Shown one piece after another: positions 28,975 to 38,158 of a stretch of DNA of 64,000 bases. Position 1 is the stretch's first letter, and the number at the start of each line of letters is the position of its first letter. The position numbers and the translations under genes were made by a program. Source of the stretch: Arcobacter porcinus (GTDB taxonomy: Bacteria > Campylobacterota > Campylobacteria > Campylobacterales > Arcobacteraceae); the NCBI RefSeq assembly GCF_004299785.2, contig NZ_CP036246.2:1736001-1800000 (forward strand), read 5' to 3'. The notes beneath the pieces are model-generated. The model was not told the origin of the DNA. It saw nothing but the letters and a program-made list of their open reading frames with translations, and did not search any database.

Positions 28975-29748
28975 TTAACTTAAAAGTGCAATAGCAATAA
29001 TAATTCCAACAGATGTTGCAAGAGTTAAAATCATTCCATCCATCCATCGTCCCCAACCCATCATCATATAGCCTTTAAATGAATCCAAAAATGAGTTCAC
29101 AAAAGCAAATCCAGGTGCAAGAAGCAAAACACTTGCTGCCATTGCAATATTTGGAGTAGAACTAAGTCCATACATTTTTGAAAGACCTGCTATTAAAGTT
29201 GCCACAAAAGCTGTAATTCCAAAGACTATTATCATTACAAATCGTTTTTTTGATAACTCTTGTCTTACAAACATAGCAATACTAGAAGCAAAAAAGGTTG
29301 TTAAAAGTGCCATAGAATCTCCACCTTGTAAAAAAGCAAAACTCATACAAGATAGTCCAACCATAAAAATAACCAACCATCTATTATAGTAATTTGCTTC
29401 AAGTTGCTTTAAAATAGTATATAAATAATCTATATCATAGTTTACTTCACTCTCTTTTTTCTCCATCTTTAAAACAATATTTTGTATAGCACAAACTATT
29501 CTCATATTTATTGGTTTATGATGAACTCTTCTTGTTGTTGTTACAGATTGTCCGTGATATAAAGTTGTTAAAACAATAGCAGATGGAATCAAAGAAATTT
29601 CAACACTTGAAGCACCTAGAACTTTTCCTAATCTTTGTGCTGTTTGCTCTATTAAAATACTTTCAGCTCCATATTCACTCATTAAAACAGCTGCTTTAAT
29701 AATTCCTCTTGTGATTGTTGATTGTTCTTTGTGAGATAAACTATTCAT
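28975..29748 (-). CDS. yjjP: ThrE/YjjP-type membrane exporter subunit (large)
   Basis: This 257-residue protein has an N-terminal cytoplasmic part of about 120 residues followed by five membrane helices, the layout of YjjP (PF06738). It contains the PGFAFVNSFLD motif of the family. It precedes yjjB by 9 bases and is surely in the same operon. Succinate or amino acid export is inferred from relatives only. Confidence 0.87.
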   Translation of the reverse strand: MNSLSHKEQSTITRGIIKAAVLMSEYGAESILIEQTAQRLGKVLGASSVEISLIPSAIVLTTLYHGQSVTTTRRVHHKPINMRIVCAIQNIVLKMEKKESEVNYDIDYLYTILKQLEANYYNRWLVIFMVGLSCMSFAFLQGGDSMALLTTFFASSIAMFVRQELSKKRFVMIIVFGITAFVATLIAGLSKMYGLSSTPNIAMAASVLLLAPGFAFVNSFLDSFKGYMMMGWGRWMDGMILTLATSVGIIIAIALLS

Positions 29749-29790
29749 TTTTCTTTCTTTTTAATTTTATGAAATTATACTAAAGTTTGT

Positions 29791-29796
29791 TATAAT
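29791..29796 (+). promoter_or_regulatory. -10 element of the coaX-hisG operon
   Basis: A perfect TATAAT is followed by AAGGA at 29806-29810 and an ATG at 29816. The predicted leader is only about 13 bases. It is the only clear promoter before the overlapping genes that run to 32042. Confidence 0.6.
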
Positions 29797-29815
29797 AAAT
29801 GTTTTAAGGATATAA

Positions 29816-30148
29816 ATGAAAGAACTAACAGCTTACTATGTAAAGAAAAACATTCTATTTAAAGAGATAAGAGAGATTTTTCCAAAAGAGTTAAATAGTA
29901 GAAAAAAAATAAAAATATATGTAGCTACTTCATTGGATTTGAAATTTTATGCAATTTTTATTTTGGAGCAAAAAAGTAGATTTTTAAGAAAAAATGCAGA
30001 TGAATTAATGAATTTAGAAAATAACTTATCAAGCTATGTAGGACATAATTTCAAAATTAAAGAGCTTTTATACAAAGGTGAAATATGTTCAAAAGCAAAA
30101 GAGTATCTAAAATATAATTTTTGGAGTGTAAAACTTGATTTTATGTGA
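29816..30148 (+). CDS. hypothetical protein preceding coaX
   Basis: I do not recognise this 110-residue protein. It is Lys/Glu-rich, has no signal peptide, and shows one hydrophobic beta-rich stretch (KIYVATSLDLKFYAIFIL). It begins with a good ribosome binding site (AAGGA) and overlaps coaX by 14 bases, so it is a real, co-translated gene. A soluble cytoplasmic role is likely; nothing more can be said. Confidence 0.75.
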   Translation: MKELTAYYVKKNILFKEIREIFPKELNSRKKIKIYVATSLDLKFYAIFILEQKSRFLRKNADELMNLENNLSSYVGHNFKIKELLYKGEICSKAKEYLKYNFWSVKLDFM

Positions 30149-30761
30149 TATTGGAAACACAAGTATAAAGATTTTAGAAAATAGTTTTATAAAAAAATAC
30201 TATAAAGATGAGAAAATTCCAAAATTCAATGATGAGATTTTTTATATAAGTGTAAATGAGAAAAAAGAGCAAGAGTTTTTAAAAATAAATCCAAATGCAA
30301 AAAATCTAAAAGAGTTTATCAATTTCCAAACAAGCTACAAAGGAATGGGAATAGATAGAGTTGTAGCTTCTTTATTTCATGAAAATGCAATTATAGTTGA
30401 TGCAGGAAGTGCAATTACTGTTGATATTATAGAAGATTCAAATCATATTGGTGGATTTATTCTTTTAGGTTTAAATAGTATAAAAAAAGCTTATGAAGAT
30501 ATTTCACCAAAGCTAGATTTTGAATTTGAAAAAAATATAAATTTGGATAAAATACCGCTTCAAACAAAAGATGCTATATCTTATGCTACTTTAAAGTCAA
30601 TAATCTTGCCTATAATTGAGATTTGTAATAATAAAAATATTATTTTTACAGGTGGAGATGGAGAGTTTTTAAGTCAATTTTTTAAGAATAGCCAATATAA
30701 AGAAGATTTAATATTTGAAAATATGAAAAGGATAATAGATGCTAACAATCGCACTACCTAA
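30135..30761 (+). CDS. coaX: type III pantothenate kinase
   Basis: This 208-residue protein starts with TTG so that the phosphate-binding DIGNT motif falls at residues 5-9; no later start would keep it. GMGIDRV and VDAGSAITVDI, plus a GGF motif, complete the CoaX signature of the acetate/sugar kinase fold. It phosphorylates pantothenate in the first step of coenzyme A synthesis. It overlaps the upstream gene by 14 bases and hisG by 23 bases. Campylobacterota use this short type III enzyme in place of CoaA. Confidence 0.92.
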   Translation: MILCDIGNTSIKILENSFIKKYYKDEKIPKFNDEIFYISVNEKKEQEFLKINPNAKNLKEFINFQTSYKGMGIDRVVASLFHENAIIVDAGSAITVDIIEDSNHIGGFILLGLNSIKKAYEDISPKLDFEFEKNINLDKIPLQTKDAISYATLKSIILPIIEICNNKNIIFTGGDGEFLSQFFKNSQYKEDLIFENMKRIIDANNRTT

Positions 30762-31347
30762 GGGAAGAATCGCAGATGAAACACTTGATAGATTTGAAAA
30801 AGCCTTTGGAGAAAAATTTATTTTTGAAGATAGAAAACTAATTTTAGAAAAAAGTGGTTTTAAATTTTTAAATGTAAGAAATCAAGATGTCCCAACTTAT
30901 GTTATGCATGGAGCTGCTGATTTAGGAGTTGTTGGTCTTGATGTTTTAGAAGAGAAAGAGTATGACTTAATCAAACTGCTTGATTTAAAATTAGGTCGAT
31001 GTAAAGTTGCTTTTGGTTTAAGAGCTGGTGAAAAACTAAATTTTGATAAAAGCAAAATTACAATTGCTACAAAACATGAGAAAATAGCAAAAAAATTCTT
31101 TGAAGAAAAAGCTATGGCTGTTGAAATAATTAAACTTTATGGTTCTATTGAACTTGCTCCTTTAGTTGGACTTTGTGATTGTATTGTTGATATTGTAGAA
31201 ACAGGTGAAACAATGAAGCAAAATGGGCTTGAAGTTGGTCCAACTATTATGGAAAGCTCTGCACATTTAATAGCAAACAAAAACTCATTTTATGCAAAAA
31301 AAGAGCTTATATTTAATTTAAAAGATAATATAGAGAAATATCTATAA
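30739..31347 (+). CDS. hisG: ATP phosphoribosyltransferase, short form
   Basis: This 202-residue protein begins LTIALPKGRIAD and has DLGVVGLDVLEE and CDCIVDIVETGETM, the HisG catalytic core. It lacks the C-terminal regulatory domain of the roughly 300-residue long form, so it should be the HisG(S) type that needs HisZ; no hisZ is in the window. It performs the first step of histidine synthesis. It overlaps coaX by 23 bases and the methyltransferase by one base. Confidence 0.95.
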   Translation: MLTIALPKGRIADETLDRFEKAFGEKFIFEDRKLILEKSGFKFLNVRNQDVPTYVMHGAADLGVVGLDVLEEKEYDLIKLLDLKLGRCKVAFGLRAGEKLNFDKSKITIATKHEKIAKKFFEEKAMAVEIIKLYGSIELAPLVGLCDCIVDIVETGETMKQNGLEVGPTIMESSAHLIANKNSFYAKKELIFNLKDNIEKYL

Positions 31348-32042
31348 TGGGTCTTGATTTATATGCAAAAATAGAGCCTTTTTTAGGCTTTGAAGAGGAG
31401 ATTTACTCTTTACACAAAGTTTTCATGAGACATATTATGGAAAATGAGCTTGACAATATTTTGGATATTGGTTGTGGCCAAGGTCATTTTTTACAAAACT
31501 TACAGATAAACAAAAAAAAATATTTGGGAATTGATTTAAGCTCTGAACAAATAAATATTTGTTTGGACAAAAATCTAAATGCAAAAAATATTGATGTAAA
31601 AGATTTAGATGATAAATTTGATTGTGCAGTTGCAATTTTTGATGTTGTAAATTATTTAAATAAAAACGAATTAAAAGATTTTTTTAGAAATATTTCAAAC
31701 TCTTTAAATAAAGATGCACATTTTTTATTTGATATAAATACACTTTATGGATTTGAAGATATTGCTCAAGGAGCTATAAATCTTGATTTTGATGATAAAT
31801 TTATTGCAATAGATGCTTATTTTGAGAATAACTTTTTAAAAACAGAATTAACTCTTTTTTCTAAAAATAAAGATAATCTATTTTCAAAAGAGAAAGATAT
31901 TATCACTCAAGAATATCATAAAAAAGAGTTTCTAAAAAAAGTTTTATCTGATTGCGGTTTTGAAATTTTAAGAACTGACGACATTTTCCTACATAACAAT
32001 AAAAAAGCTGACAAATATCTTTTTGTATGCAAGAAAAAATAA
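31347..32042 (+). CDS. class I SAM-dependent methyltransferase
   Basis: This 231-residue protein has the AdoMet-binding motif ILDIGCGQGHFLQN at about residues 37-50 and a following acidic LGIDLS strand end. The remaining structure fits a small-molecule or protein methyltransferase of the Methyltransf_11/25 type. The substrate cannot be told. Its ATG overlaps the hisG stop by one base, so it is translated with the operon, but a role in histidine synthesis is not implied. Confidence 0.85.
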   Translation: MGLDLYAKIEPFLGFEEEIYSLHKVFMRHIMENELDNILDIGCGQGHFLQNLQINKKKYLGIDLSSEQINICLDKNLNAKNIDVKDLDDKFDCAVAIFDVVNYLNKNELKDFFRNISNSLNKDAHFLFDINTLYGFEDIAQGAINLDFDDKFIAIDAYFENNFLKTELTLFSKNKDNLFSKEKDIITQEYHKKEFLKKVLSDCGFEILRTDDIFLHNNKKADKYLFVCKKK

Positions 32043-32121
32043 ATCTTGTGTACTTTTGATACAATTTATTTATAATTAGTATAAATAAAAATTATTACTT
32101 TTACTTAGCAAATTATTTGTA

Positions 32122-32127
32122 TATAAT
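32122..32127 (+). promoter_or_regulatory. -10 element of the chemoreceptor gene
   Basis: TATAAT preceded by TGTA lies 37 bases ahead of the ATG at 32164; AAGGGAG at 32152-32158 is the ribosome binding site. No GG-N10-GC (sigma-54) or typical sigma-28 motif was found close by. Confidence 0.55.
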
Positions 32128-32163
32128 GTAAACTTATGTACATTTTATGTTAAGGGAGAGATT

Positions 32164-34083
32164 ATGAACATGAATTCAATAAGAGTAAAATTGTTATTTA
32201 TAACTATTGTACCATTCATTATAGGTATTTTTATTCTTTCAGGTATAAATTTTGAGAAAACTGAGATTACTCTAAATGAAACTCTAACAAAGTTCGAAAG
32301 TATCATAACAAAAGAGAAAGAAGCTTTAGTAAAACAGCAATTTGAAGTTGCTAGAACTCTAATTGACACAGTTATAAAACAAGAAAACAATTTAGAATCT
32401 GCAAAAAAACAAGTTATAGAACTTCTTAGTGGAATAAGATATTTAGATGATAAAAGTGGTTACTTTTTTGCTTATGAGAAAAGAGGAGAAGATTATTATT
32501 TCTCATTTCATCCAGCAATTCCAAAACTAACAAATACAAAAACAAATATAAGTGCACCTGATGTAAAAGGTTATGCTTTTAGAGAAGATTTAATCAAATA
32601 TGCAAAAGATAGAAAATATGTAACTTATCACTATGAAAATCCAGCTACAAAAGAAGTTGTATTAAAAATGGCATCTTCTTTATATATTCCAGAGTTTAAT
32701 TGGATTTTAGTAACTGGAATATATGCAGATGATATTGAAAGAGAAATCTCAGCTTTAAAAATACAAATTGAAGATGATATAAATACTCTATTTTGGATAG
32801 CAATTATAGTTACAGTTTTATTAAGTATTATTTTAGTTTTAATTATTCTTCCTTCTATAAATAAAATTATATTAAAACCTCTAAATATATTTCAAAATAC
32901 TTTAGAAATATTTTTTAAATACCTAAACGGAGAAAGCGATAAAGTAAATAGAATTAAGAATTATTCAAAAGATGAGATTGGACAAATGTCAAAAACTCTT
33001 GATCATAATATTGATATTGCTAGAAAAGAGATTGATGATAATAATCTATTTATAGAAAATAGTATTGAAATATTAACAAAATTTCAAAAAGGTGATTTAT
33101 CTCTAAGATTAGATATAAATGTTGATGATAAACATCTTATAAAATTAAAATCTGTTATAAATCAAATGGCTGAAGAGTTAGAAAAAAATATTCAAAATAT
33201 TTTAAAAGTAGTAAATGAATATAGTAAATATAAATATACTTCAAAGGTTGATACTTCTAAGTTTTCAAATCATATTTTAGAATTAGCAAATGGTGTAAAT
33301 AATCTTGGTAGTTCAATTACTTATATGCTAAATGAAAACAAAAAAAATGGTGATACCTTATCTTCTAGCTCTAATACTCTTTTAAAGAATGTTGAAAAAC
33401 TAAATGACTCTTCTACAAGTACAGCTGCAAATCTTGAGGAAACAGCTGCTTCTTTAGAGCAAATGACTGCAAATTTAAGAAGTAGTACAGAAGGTGTTCA
33501 AGATATGGCAAGAATTGCTTCAAATGTTACAAGTAAAGCAAAAGATGGTCAAAACCTTGCAAATCAAACTACTTTGGCTATGGAAGAGATAAATAATCAA
33601 ATTAGTTCTATAAATGAAGCTATAAGTGTGATTGATAATATTGCATTTCAAACAAATATTTTAAGTTTAAATGCAGCTGTTGAAGCAGCAACTGCTGGTG
33701 AAGCTGGAAAAGGTTTTGCTGTTGTTGCCCAAGAAGTAAGAAATCTTGCAAATAGAAGTGCTGAAGCTGCAAAAGAGATTAAAGATATTGTTGAACTTGC
33801 AACAAGAAAAGCATTAGATGGAAAAGAAGTTTCAACTCAAATGATAAATGGATATACAGAATTAAATAAAGATATTACAGATACTATTGAGCTAATAAAG
33901 AATTTCGAAAATTCAAGCAAAGAGCAGTTGGCAGGAATTGAACAGATAAATAATGCTGTTTCAATATTGGATCAAAAAACACAACAAAATGCTGCTGTAA
34001 CTTTAGAGACAAAAGAGATAGCACTTTCTACAAATAAAATAGCAAATCTTATAATAGAAGATGTAAATAAGAAAGAGTTTTAA
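32164..34083 (+). CDS. methyl-accepting chemotaxis protein with single Cache sensor
   Basis: This 639-residue receptor has membrane helix 1 at about residues 9-28, a periplasmic sCache-type domain ([19 protein letters not shown], then [16 protein letters not shown]) to about residue 190, membrane helix 2 at about 199-222, a HAMP-like stretch, and a signalling domain with the tip around [19 protein letters not shown]. Single Cache domains often bind small carboxylates, but the ligand is unknown. No CheR/CheB-binding pentapeptide is seen at the C-terminus. It converges on a diguanylate cyclase gene, and the two share a hairpin. Confidence 0.94.
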   Translation: MNMNSIRVKLLFITIVPFIIGIFILSGINFEKTEITLNETLTKFESIITKEKEALVKQQFEVARTLIDTVIKQENNLESAKKQVIELLSGIRYLDDKSGYFFAYEKRGEDYYFSFHPAIPKLTNTKTNISAPDVKGYAFREDLIKYAKDRKYVTYHYENPATKEVVLKMASSLYIPEFNWILVTGIYADDIEREISALKIQIEDDINTLFWIAIIVTVLLSIILVLIILPSINKIILKPLNIFQNTLEIFFKYLNGESDKVNRIKNYSKDEIGQMSKTLDHNIDIARKEIDDNNLFIENSIEILTKFQKGDLSLRLDINVDDKHLIKLKSVINQMAEELEKNIQNILKVVNEYSKYKYTSKVDTSKFSNHILELANGVNNLGSSITYMLNENKKNGDTLSSSSNTLLKNVEKLNDSSTSTAANLEETAASLEQMTANLRSSTEGVQDMARIASNVTSKAKDGQNLANQTTLAMEEINNQISSINEAISVIDNIAFQTNILSLNAAVEAATAGEAGKGFAVVAQEVRNLANRSAEAAKEIKDIVELATRKALDGKEVSTQMINGYTELNKDITDTIELIKNFENSSKEQLAGIEQINNAVSILDQKTQQNAAVTLETKEIALSTNKIANLIIEDVNKKEF

Positions 34084-34094
34084 CTCTTTCTTAT
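34067..34094. terminator. 13-bp hairpin shared by convergent chemoreceptor and cyclase genes
   Basis: ATAAGAAAGAGTT (34067-34079) pairs perfectly with 34082-34094 around two loop bases. It includes the stop codons of both genes. Neither side has a long T run, so the stem itself, closed by A/T pairs, is probably the terminator for both directions. Confidence 0.65.
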
Positions 34095-34705
34095 CTTATA
34101 AGTTCAACTTTATTCCTACCATTTGTTTTGGCTAAATATAGTGCTGTATCTGCTCTTTTTAAAAGGGTATATAAATTATCTTTAGCACTATAATTTGCAA
34201 TGCCAAAACTTGCTGTAATTTCATCTACTACTGCAAAATTATGTTTTGCTACTTTTTTTCTAAGCTCTTCTGATAATTTCAAGGCTCCATCTATTTTTGT
34301 TTTTCTACAAATTACAATAAACTCTTCTCCACCAAAACGACCTAAGATATCAATCTCTCTTATACTATTTCTAATAAGTTCTGAGAATTCTATTAATATA
34401 TTATCTCCAACAAGATGCCCATAAGTATCATTTATATCTTTAAATTTATCTATATCAATCATTATAATAGAAAAGTCATCTCTGTATCTTTCAAATATTT
34501 TGATATTCTCATTTAAAAAGTAATCTATACTCTTTCTATTATTAATCTTTGTTAGATAATCTATTGAACTAATTTTCATAAGTTCTTTATTTATTTTTTC
34601 AATTTTATCTATATATTTAATTCTATTAACCAAGAATATAAATATGATTAATAATATTAAGATAAGAAAAAACTCATTTTGGTATTGAACTAAAAAAAGT
34701 GACAA
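34091..34705 (-). CDS. membrane-anchored diguanylate cyclase
   Basis: This 204-residue protein has one N-terminal membrane helix (about residues 11-27) and a GGDEF domain with active site GGEEF at 125-129, metal Asp in MIDIDKFKDIND, and an inhibitory RxxD site (REID, 116-119) exactly five residues before it. It should make cyclic di-GMP with product inhibition. There is no sensory domain, so input would come from the short membrane anchor or partners. It faces the chemoreceptor gene tail to tail. Confidence 0.93.
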   Translation of the reverse strand: MSLFLVQYQNEFFLILILLIIFIFLVNRIKYIDKIEKINKELMKISSIDYLTKINNRKSIDYFLNENIKIFERYRDDFSIIMIDIDKFKDINDTYGHLVGDNILIEFSELIRNSIREIDILGRFGGEEFIVICRKTKIDGALKLSEELRKKVAKHNFAVVDEITASFGIANYSAKDNLYTLLKRADTALYLAKTNGRNKVELIR

Positions 34706-34814
34706 AAACTTCCCCCTAGAAAGTTAATAGTTTATAATTAAATAAGACAAATTCTATCCAATTATTTCTTAAATTGGATAAATCTTATCACATAGTTTTT
34801 ATTTTATAACAATT

Positions 34815-34949
34815 TTATTTTTTATTAAATATTTTTCTTGAGAAGCTAATTATTTTGCCCTCTTTTTTCTTCTCTTCCAAACTCTTTTTTATCTGTTTTG
34901 CTAACTCTTCAAGATTCTTTGGTATATAAATACTATTTGTTATCTTCAT
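34815..34949 (-). CDS. possible 44-residue protein overlapping the motB-like gene
   Basis: A short frame starts at ATG 34949, 17 bases inside the 3' end of the OmpA/MotB-like gene, and ends at TAA 34815-34817. The product (starts MKITNSIYIPKNLEELAKQ) is a Lys/Glu-rich amphipathic helix. The overlapping start is typical of translational coupling, but the ribosome binding site (AAGAG) is weak and such AT-rich frames arise by chance. It is the only coding candidate in the gap before the diguanylate cyclase gene. Treat as tentative. Confidence 0.35.
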   Translation of the reverse strand: MKITNSIYIPKNLEELAKQIKKSLEEKKKEGKIISFSRKIFNKK

Positions 34950-35979
34950 TTTCACTCTTTTTAAAATAGTCTTGAAGTTCTTTTATAGCTTCTTCATTTT
35001 TAATAGTAAATTTAATCTCTATTCTTCTTGAAGCATCTTTATCTTCAATATCTTTTGAGTCATAAATCAAATTTGAAGATGATTTACCACTTGAACTTAC
35101 AAAACTATTTAATAGCTCTTTTTCAACAATATTTTCATCATATAAAAACTGCATTACACTCAAAGCTCTTTTTTGTGATAGATATAGATTTGTAAGATAA
35201 GTTCCATCACTATCTGTATATCCTTCAATTGTTATTGTTTCTATATATTTTTTTATATCTTCATCTTTTAATAAAACATCAAAATATCTTTTTAAAGCTC
35301 CACTTAGTTCTTGTTTTGATTCATTTTTTAAAGCAAATGAATTTTTATCAAACAAAATATTTGAAGAGAATTTTATGGCTCCACTTTTTTCATCTATATT
35401 TACGGCATCTTTAAGCTTTACTTTTATTTTAGAGATAAGTTCAAGCTTTATTCCACCTAGTTTTTTTATTTTATCTTTTGCTTCTTCAAACTCATCTTTT
35501 AGTTTTAATATATTTTGATCTTTTAAAATAATCTCTTCTAAACTTCCATCTAATTTATTTTGTAATTCTTGATTTATTTTAGAGCTTTCACTTAAGTTTA
35601 CAAGTAATTCCTCATTTAAAATATTTATATTTTCAAGCTCTTCCTCTTTTTGAAGATTTTGATTATATTGATTTTCTAACTCATTTAAAACTATTTTTAA
35701 ATTCTCATCACTATTTTCCAAACTATTTAGGGTTTGAGAATATAGTTTTTCTATATTTTTAATTTGATTTATTAGCTCTAAATTTGTATTTTCAATATCT
35801 TTTAATTTATTAATAAGCCTTGAGTTTCTATCTTCACTATTTACTAAAGTATTTTCTGTATGAATATATTTTATTACAATCAATGCAACTATTAATATAA
35901 AAACAAATAATAATCCAGCCATTAAATCAGCATAAGATATCCAAAAGTTTTCCTCTTTTTCTTCTTGTTTTTTATACAT
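34933..35979 (-). CDS. MotB/ZorB-like OmpA-domain membrane protein
   Basis: This 348-residue protein has a short cytoplasmic N-terminus, then FWISYADLMAGLLFVF, in which Asp18 sits at the start of the single membrane helix just as the ion-binding Asp of MotB and ZorB does. A coiled coil of about 150 residues follows, then an OmpA peptidoglycan-binding domain (GYTDSDG, LSQKRALSV, ASRRIEI). It begins 4 bases after the MotA-like gene. The pair should form an ion-driven stator-type motor in the inner membrane. No flagellar genes or ZorC/ZorD/ZorE genes are next to it, so its job is unknown. Confidence 0.85.
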   Translation of the reverse strand: MYKKQEEKEENFWISYADLMAGLLFVFILIVALIVIKYIHTENTLVNSEDRNSRLINKLKDIENTNLELINQIKNIEKLYSQTLNSLENSDENLKIVLNELENQYNQNLQKEEELENINILNEELLVNLSESSKINQELQNKLDGSLEEIILKDQNILKLKDEFEEAKDKIKKLGGIKLELISKIKVKLKDAVNIDEKSGAIKFSSNILFDKNSFALKNESKQELSGALKRYFDVLLKDEDIKKYIETITIEGYTDSDGTYLTNLYLSQKRALSVMQFLYDENIVEKELLNSFVSSSGKSSSNLIYDSKDIEDKDASRRIEIKFTIKNEEAIKELQDYFKKSENEDNK

Positions 35980-35983
35980 TTTA

Positions 35984-37150
35984 TTACTTTGATAAATCTT
36001 TGAATATTGATAGATTTTTCACTATTGAAGTAGTTTGTTCATCTATTTGTTTTAAAGATTCTTTTAATCCCTCTTTATATTTCCATTCAATTTTTTCTAT
36101 ATCACTTTTCATAGTTTCAATACTTTTTACAATATTTGTATATATTGCTTTTAGATTTTCACTACTTAAATTATTCATATGAGAATTTAGCTCTACAATA
36201 TTTTTATTTAACTCTTTTGACATATCCATAAATACATCATTTTGATTTCTAATCTTATAATTTAAACTCTCTGCACTGCTTAAAAGATTCTCAAAATTTG
36301 AGATATTTTTATCAAGTTTATTTGATAAATTTTGCTCTTTTTCTAAAACTCTTTCAAGATTTTCAAATCTTTGTTCTATTGATTCATTTAAAGTTTGCAT
36401 AACTTTACTTGAAGTTAACTCTTTAAAAATATCATTTATCTTTGAAAAATTATCAATATTACTTTTTATATGAATTGACTCAATATCAATTTTTGTCCAA
36501 AAAAGTTTTTTTGTACTATCTTTTATAATAAAACTATCTTTTTCAAATCTACTTATTCCAAATTTTTCGAAAAATATCCACCAAATAGATAAGAAAATAC
36601 CATAGATTGATACATAAAAAGCAGTAGCAACTCCACCTAAAAGTTTTGTAATTTCCATATCCAAAATAGCCGTACTTGAAGATGTAAAATCTGGCATTGT
36701 AAGTGCAATTGATATAAAAGTTCCAAGTATTCCTAAAGTTGGGAAAATTCCACTTGCAATATTTGAGAAATTACTATTTCTTAAACTACTTGTATAATCT
36801 TTTAAAAAGTCTTCTGCACTTCCATTTGCTTTTATTGATTCATCAATTGTAAGAAGATTGTTATTTGTATAAATAAGTAACTTTTCTTTTAAATCTTTAA
36901 AACTATTTTTAAATTTACAAGATACAAAATATGCATTATGTGGTATAAAAAATAGATATATAAAAAATATAACTCCAATTAAAATAACTGTATGAAGCTC
37001 AATTTTTAAAGGTAAATAATCAAAAAAACACAAAAGAACCAGAGCATAAATCAAAGCTGGTATTAGAAAAAGTGTAATTATTTTCAAAAAAGGTTTACAA
37101 TTTGTAATAAACCTAGAGTTTAATTCCAAGAAATCATCTGCTTTAAACAT
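35984..37150 (-). CDS. MotA/TolQ/ExbB-like (ZorA-like) proton channel with coiled-coil tail
   Basis: This 388-residue protein has membrane helices at about residues 22-45, 53-72, 130-152 and 168-195. The third and fourth hold FPTLGILGTFISIAL and LLGGVATAFYVSIYGIFLS, the MotA/TolQ/ExbB channel signature. From about residue 215 to the end it is a charged coiled coil, a feature of ZorA and not of MotA, TolQ or ExbB. It is first in a two-gene unit with the MotB-like protein. On the minus strand, TAGAAT at 37183-37188 is a possible -10 box. Confidence 0.83.
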   Translation of the reverse strand: MFKADDFLELNSRFITNCKPFLKIITLFLIPALIYALVLLCFFDYLPLKIELHTVILIGVIFFIYLFFIPHNAYFVSCKFKNSFKDLKEKLLIYTNNNLLTIDESIKANGSAEDFLKDYTSSLRNSNFSNIASGIFPTLGILGTFISIALTMPDFTSSSTAILDMEITKLLGGVATAFYVSIYGIFLSIWWIFFEKFGISRFEKDSFIIKDSTKKLFWTKIDIESIHIKSNIDNFSKINDIFKELTSSKVMQTLNESIEQRFENLERVLEKEQNLSNKLDKNISNFENLLSSAESLNYKIRNQNDVFMDMSKELNKNIVELNSHMNNLSSENLKAIYTNIVKSIETMKSDIEKIEWKYKEGLKESLKQIDEQTTSIVKNLSIFKDLSK

Positions 37151-37218
37151 ATATTTTCCTTAAAAACTTTAAAATAGCCACTATTCTAACATAAAATATT
37201 ATATAAACAGGATTCATA

Positions 37219-38142
37219 ATGAAATTTATTTTTTTATTTGCTATATTATTAGCTTCTTCTATTTTTGCAAAAGATGAATATTATACAATAGCAATTTGTA
37301 CTACAAGCACTTTAGATTATGCTAAAGCTTGTCAAGATAGAGTTCTAAAAACTCAAAAACAAAAAGCATTTATTGTAAAAAAAGATGGTAAATATTATAC
37401 AAATTTAAATATTTACAAAAATAGAAAAGATGCAAGTTTTGATATAAAATCAACTTCAAACTACATAAAAGCCCAAGGAGCTTTTCCTAGAAATATATCT
37501 TTAGAGATTGTAGAAAAGTTTAATTTAGGAAACTATTTTATAGATTTAGATAAAAATATAGACAATAACATAGAAGAAGATTTATACAATATTAGTTTAA
37601 AAGAGTTTGATAAACAAAAATCACCTAAAAATGAATTAAGATATAGAAAAAGAGCATTAAATAGTTTTGATTTTGATGAATTAATAATAAAAGTAAATTC
37701 AAAAACAAATATTATGGAGCTATTTTCAAGGAAAAATAATCAAGAAAATCTTTTAAGATCTTATATTGTTGCAACTGGTAAAAATAGTATTAAAAAACCT
37801 CAAGGAGAAGGAACTATTACAGCAATCTCTTTAAATCCTGTTTGGTACCCAACATCTGATACTAAAAAAAGCTTTGAAAAAAGAGGAATAACTTTACCTG
37901 ATGTTGTTCCTCCTGGGCATAAATATAACTATATGGGAGAAGCTAAACTAAATCTTTCTCATATTGTTGATGGAAATCAAACATATAGAATTCATGGTAC
38001 TTTAAATGAAAAAACACTTGGTTACAATGTAAGTGCTGGTTGTATTAGAATGAAAAATGAAGAGGTTATTGAACTTGCAAATTTAATAGAAGATTTCTCT
38101 ATAATTTATGGAATGAACAAAGTAAGAGTTTTATTAGATTAA
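37219..38142 (+). CDS. secreted L,D-transpeptidase/carboxypeptidase of the YkuD family
   Basis: This 307-residue protein has a signal peptide (about residues 1-17, ending SSIFA-KD), an N-terminal region to about residue 100 that resembles a SPOR-like fold, and a YkuD catalytic domain. The catalytic His259 (YRIHGT), Cys275 and Arg277 (SAGCIRM) are intact. It should act on peptidoglycan stem peptides in the periplasm. In Helicobacter, the related Csd6 trims peptides and affects cell shape; here cross-linking or trimming cannot be told apart. It diverges from the MotA-like gene. Confidence 0.9.
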   Translation: MKFIFLFAILLASSIFAKDEYYTIAICTTSTLDYAKACQDRVLKTQKQKAFIVKKDGKYYTNLNIYKNRKDASFDIKSTSNYIKAQGAFPRNISLEIVEKFNLGNYFIDLDKNIDNNIEEDLYNISLKEFDKQKSPKNELRYRKRALNSFDFDELIIKVNSKTNIMELFSRKNNQENLLRSYIVATGKNSIKKPQGEGTITAISLNPVWYPTSDTKKSFEKRGITLPDVVPPGHKYNYMGEAKLNLSHIVDGNQTYRIHGTLNEKTLGYNVSAGCIRMKNEEVIELANLIEDFSIIYGMNKVRVLLD

Positions 38143-38152
38143 CTCTTACTTT
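38119..38152. terminator. hairpin across the stop codon between convergent genes
   Basis: Positions 38119-38130 pair perfectly with 38141-38152 (12 bp) around a 10-base loop. The L,D-transpeptidase TAA (38140-38142) sits at the loop edge, and the convergent dehydrogenase ends 7 bases further on. Confidence 0.65.
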
Positions 38153-38158
38153 ATAGAA

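Noticed and set aside
34067-34094. Small RNA gene at the long stem between chemoreceptor and cyclase
   Set aside because: The stem is made of the two gene ends, with no promoter of its own; a shared terminator explains it.
35984-37150. Flagellar MotA
   Set aside because: The long C-terminal coiled coil and short loop pattern differ from MotA, and no flagellar genes are nearby; ZorA-like or a new branch fits better.
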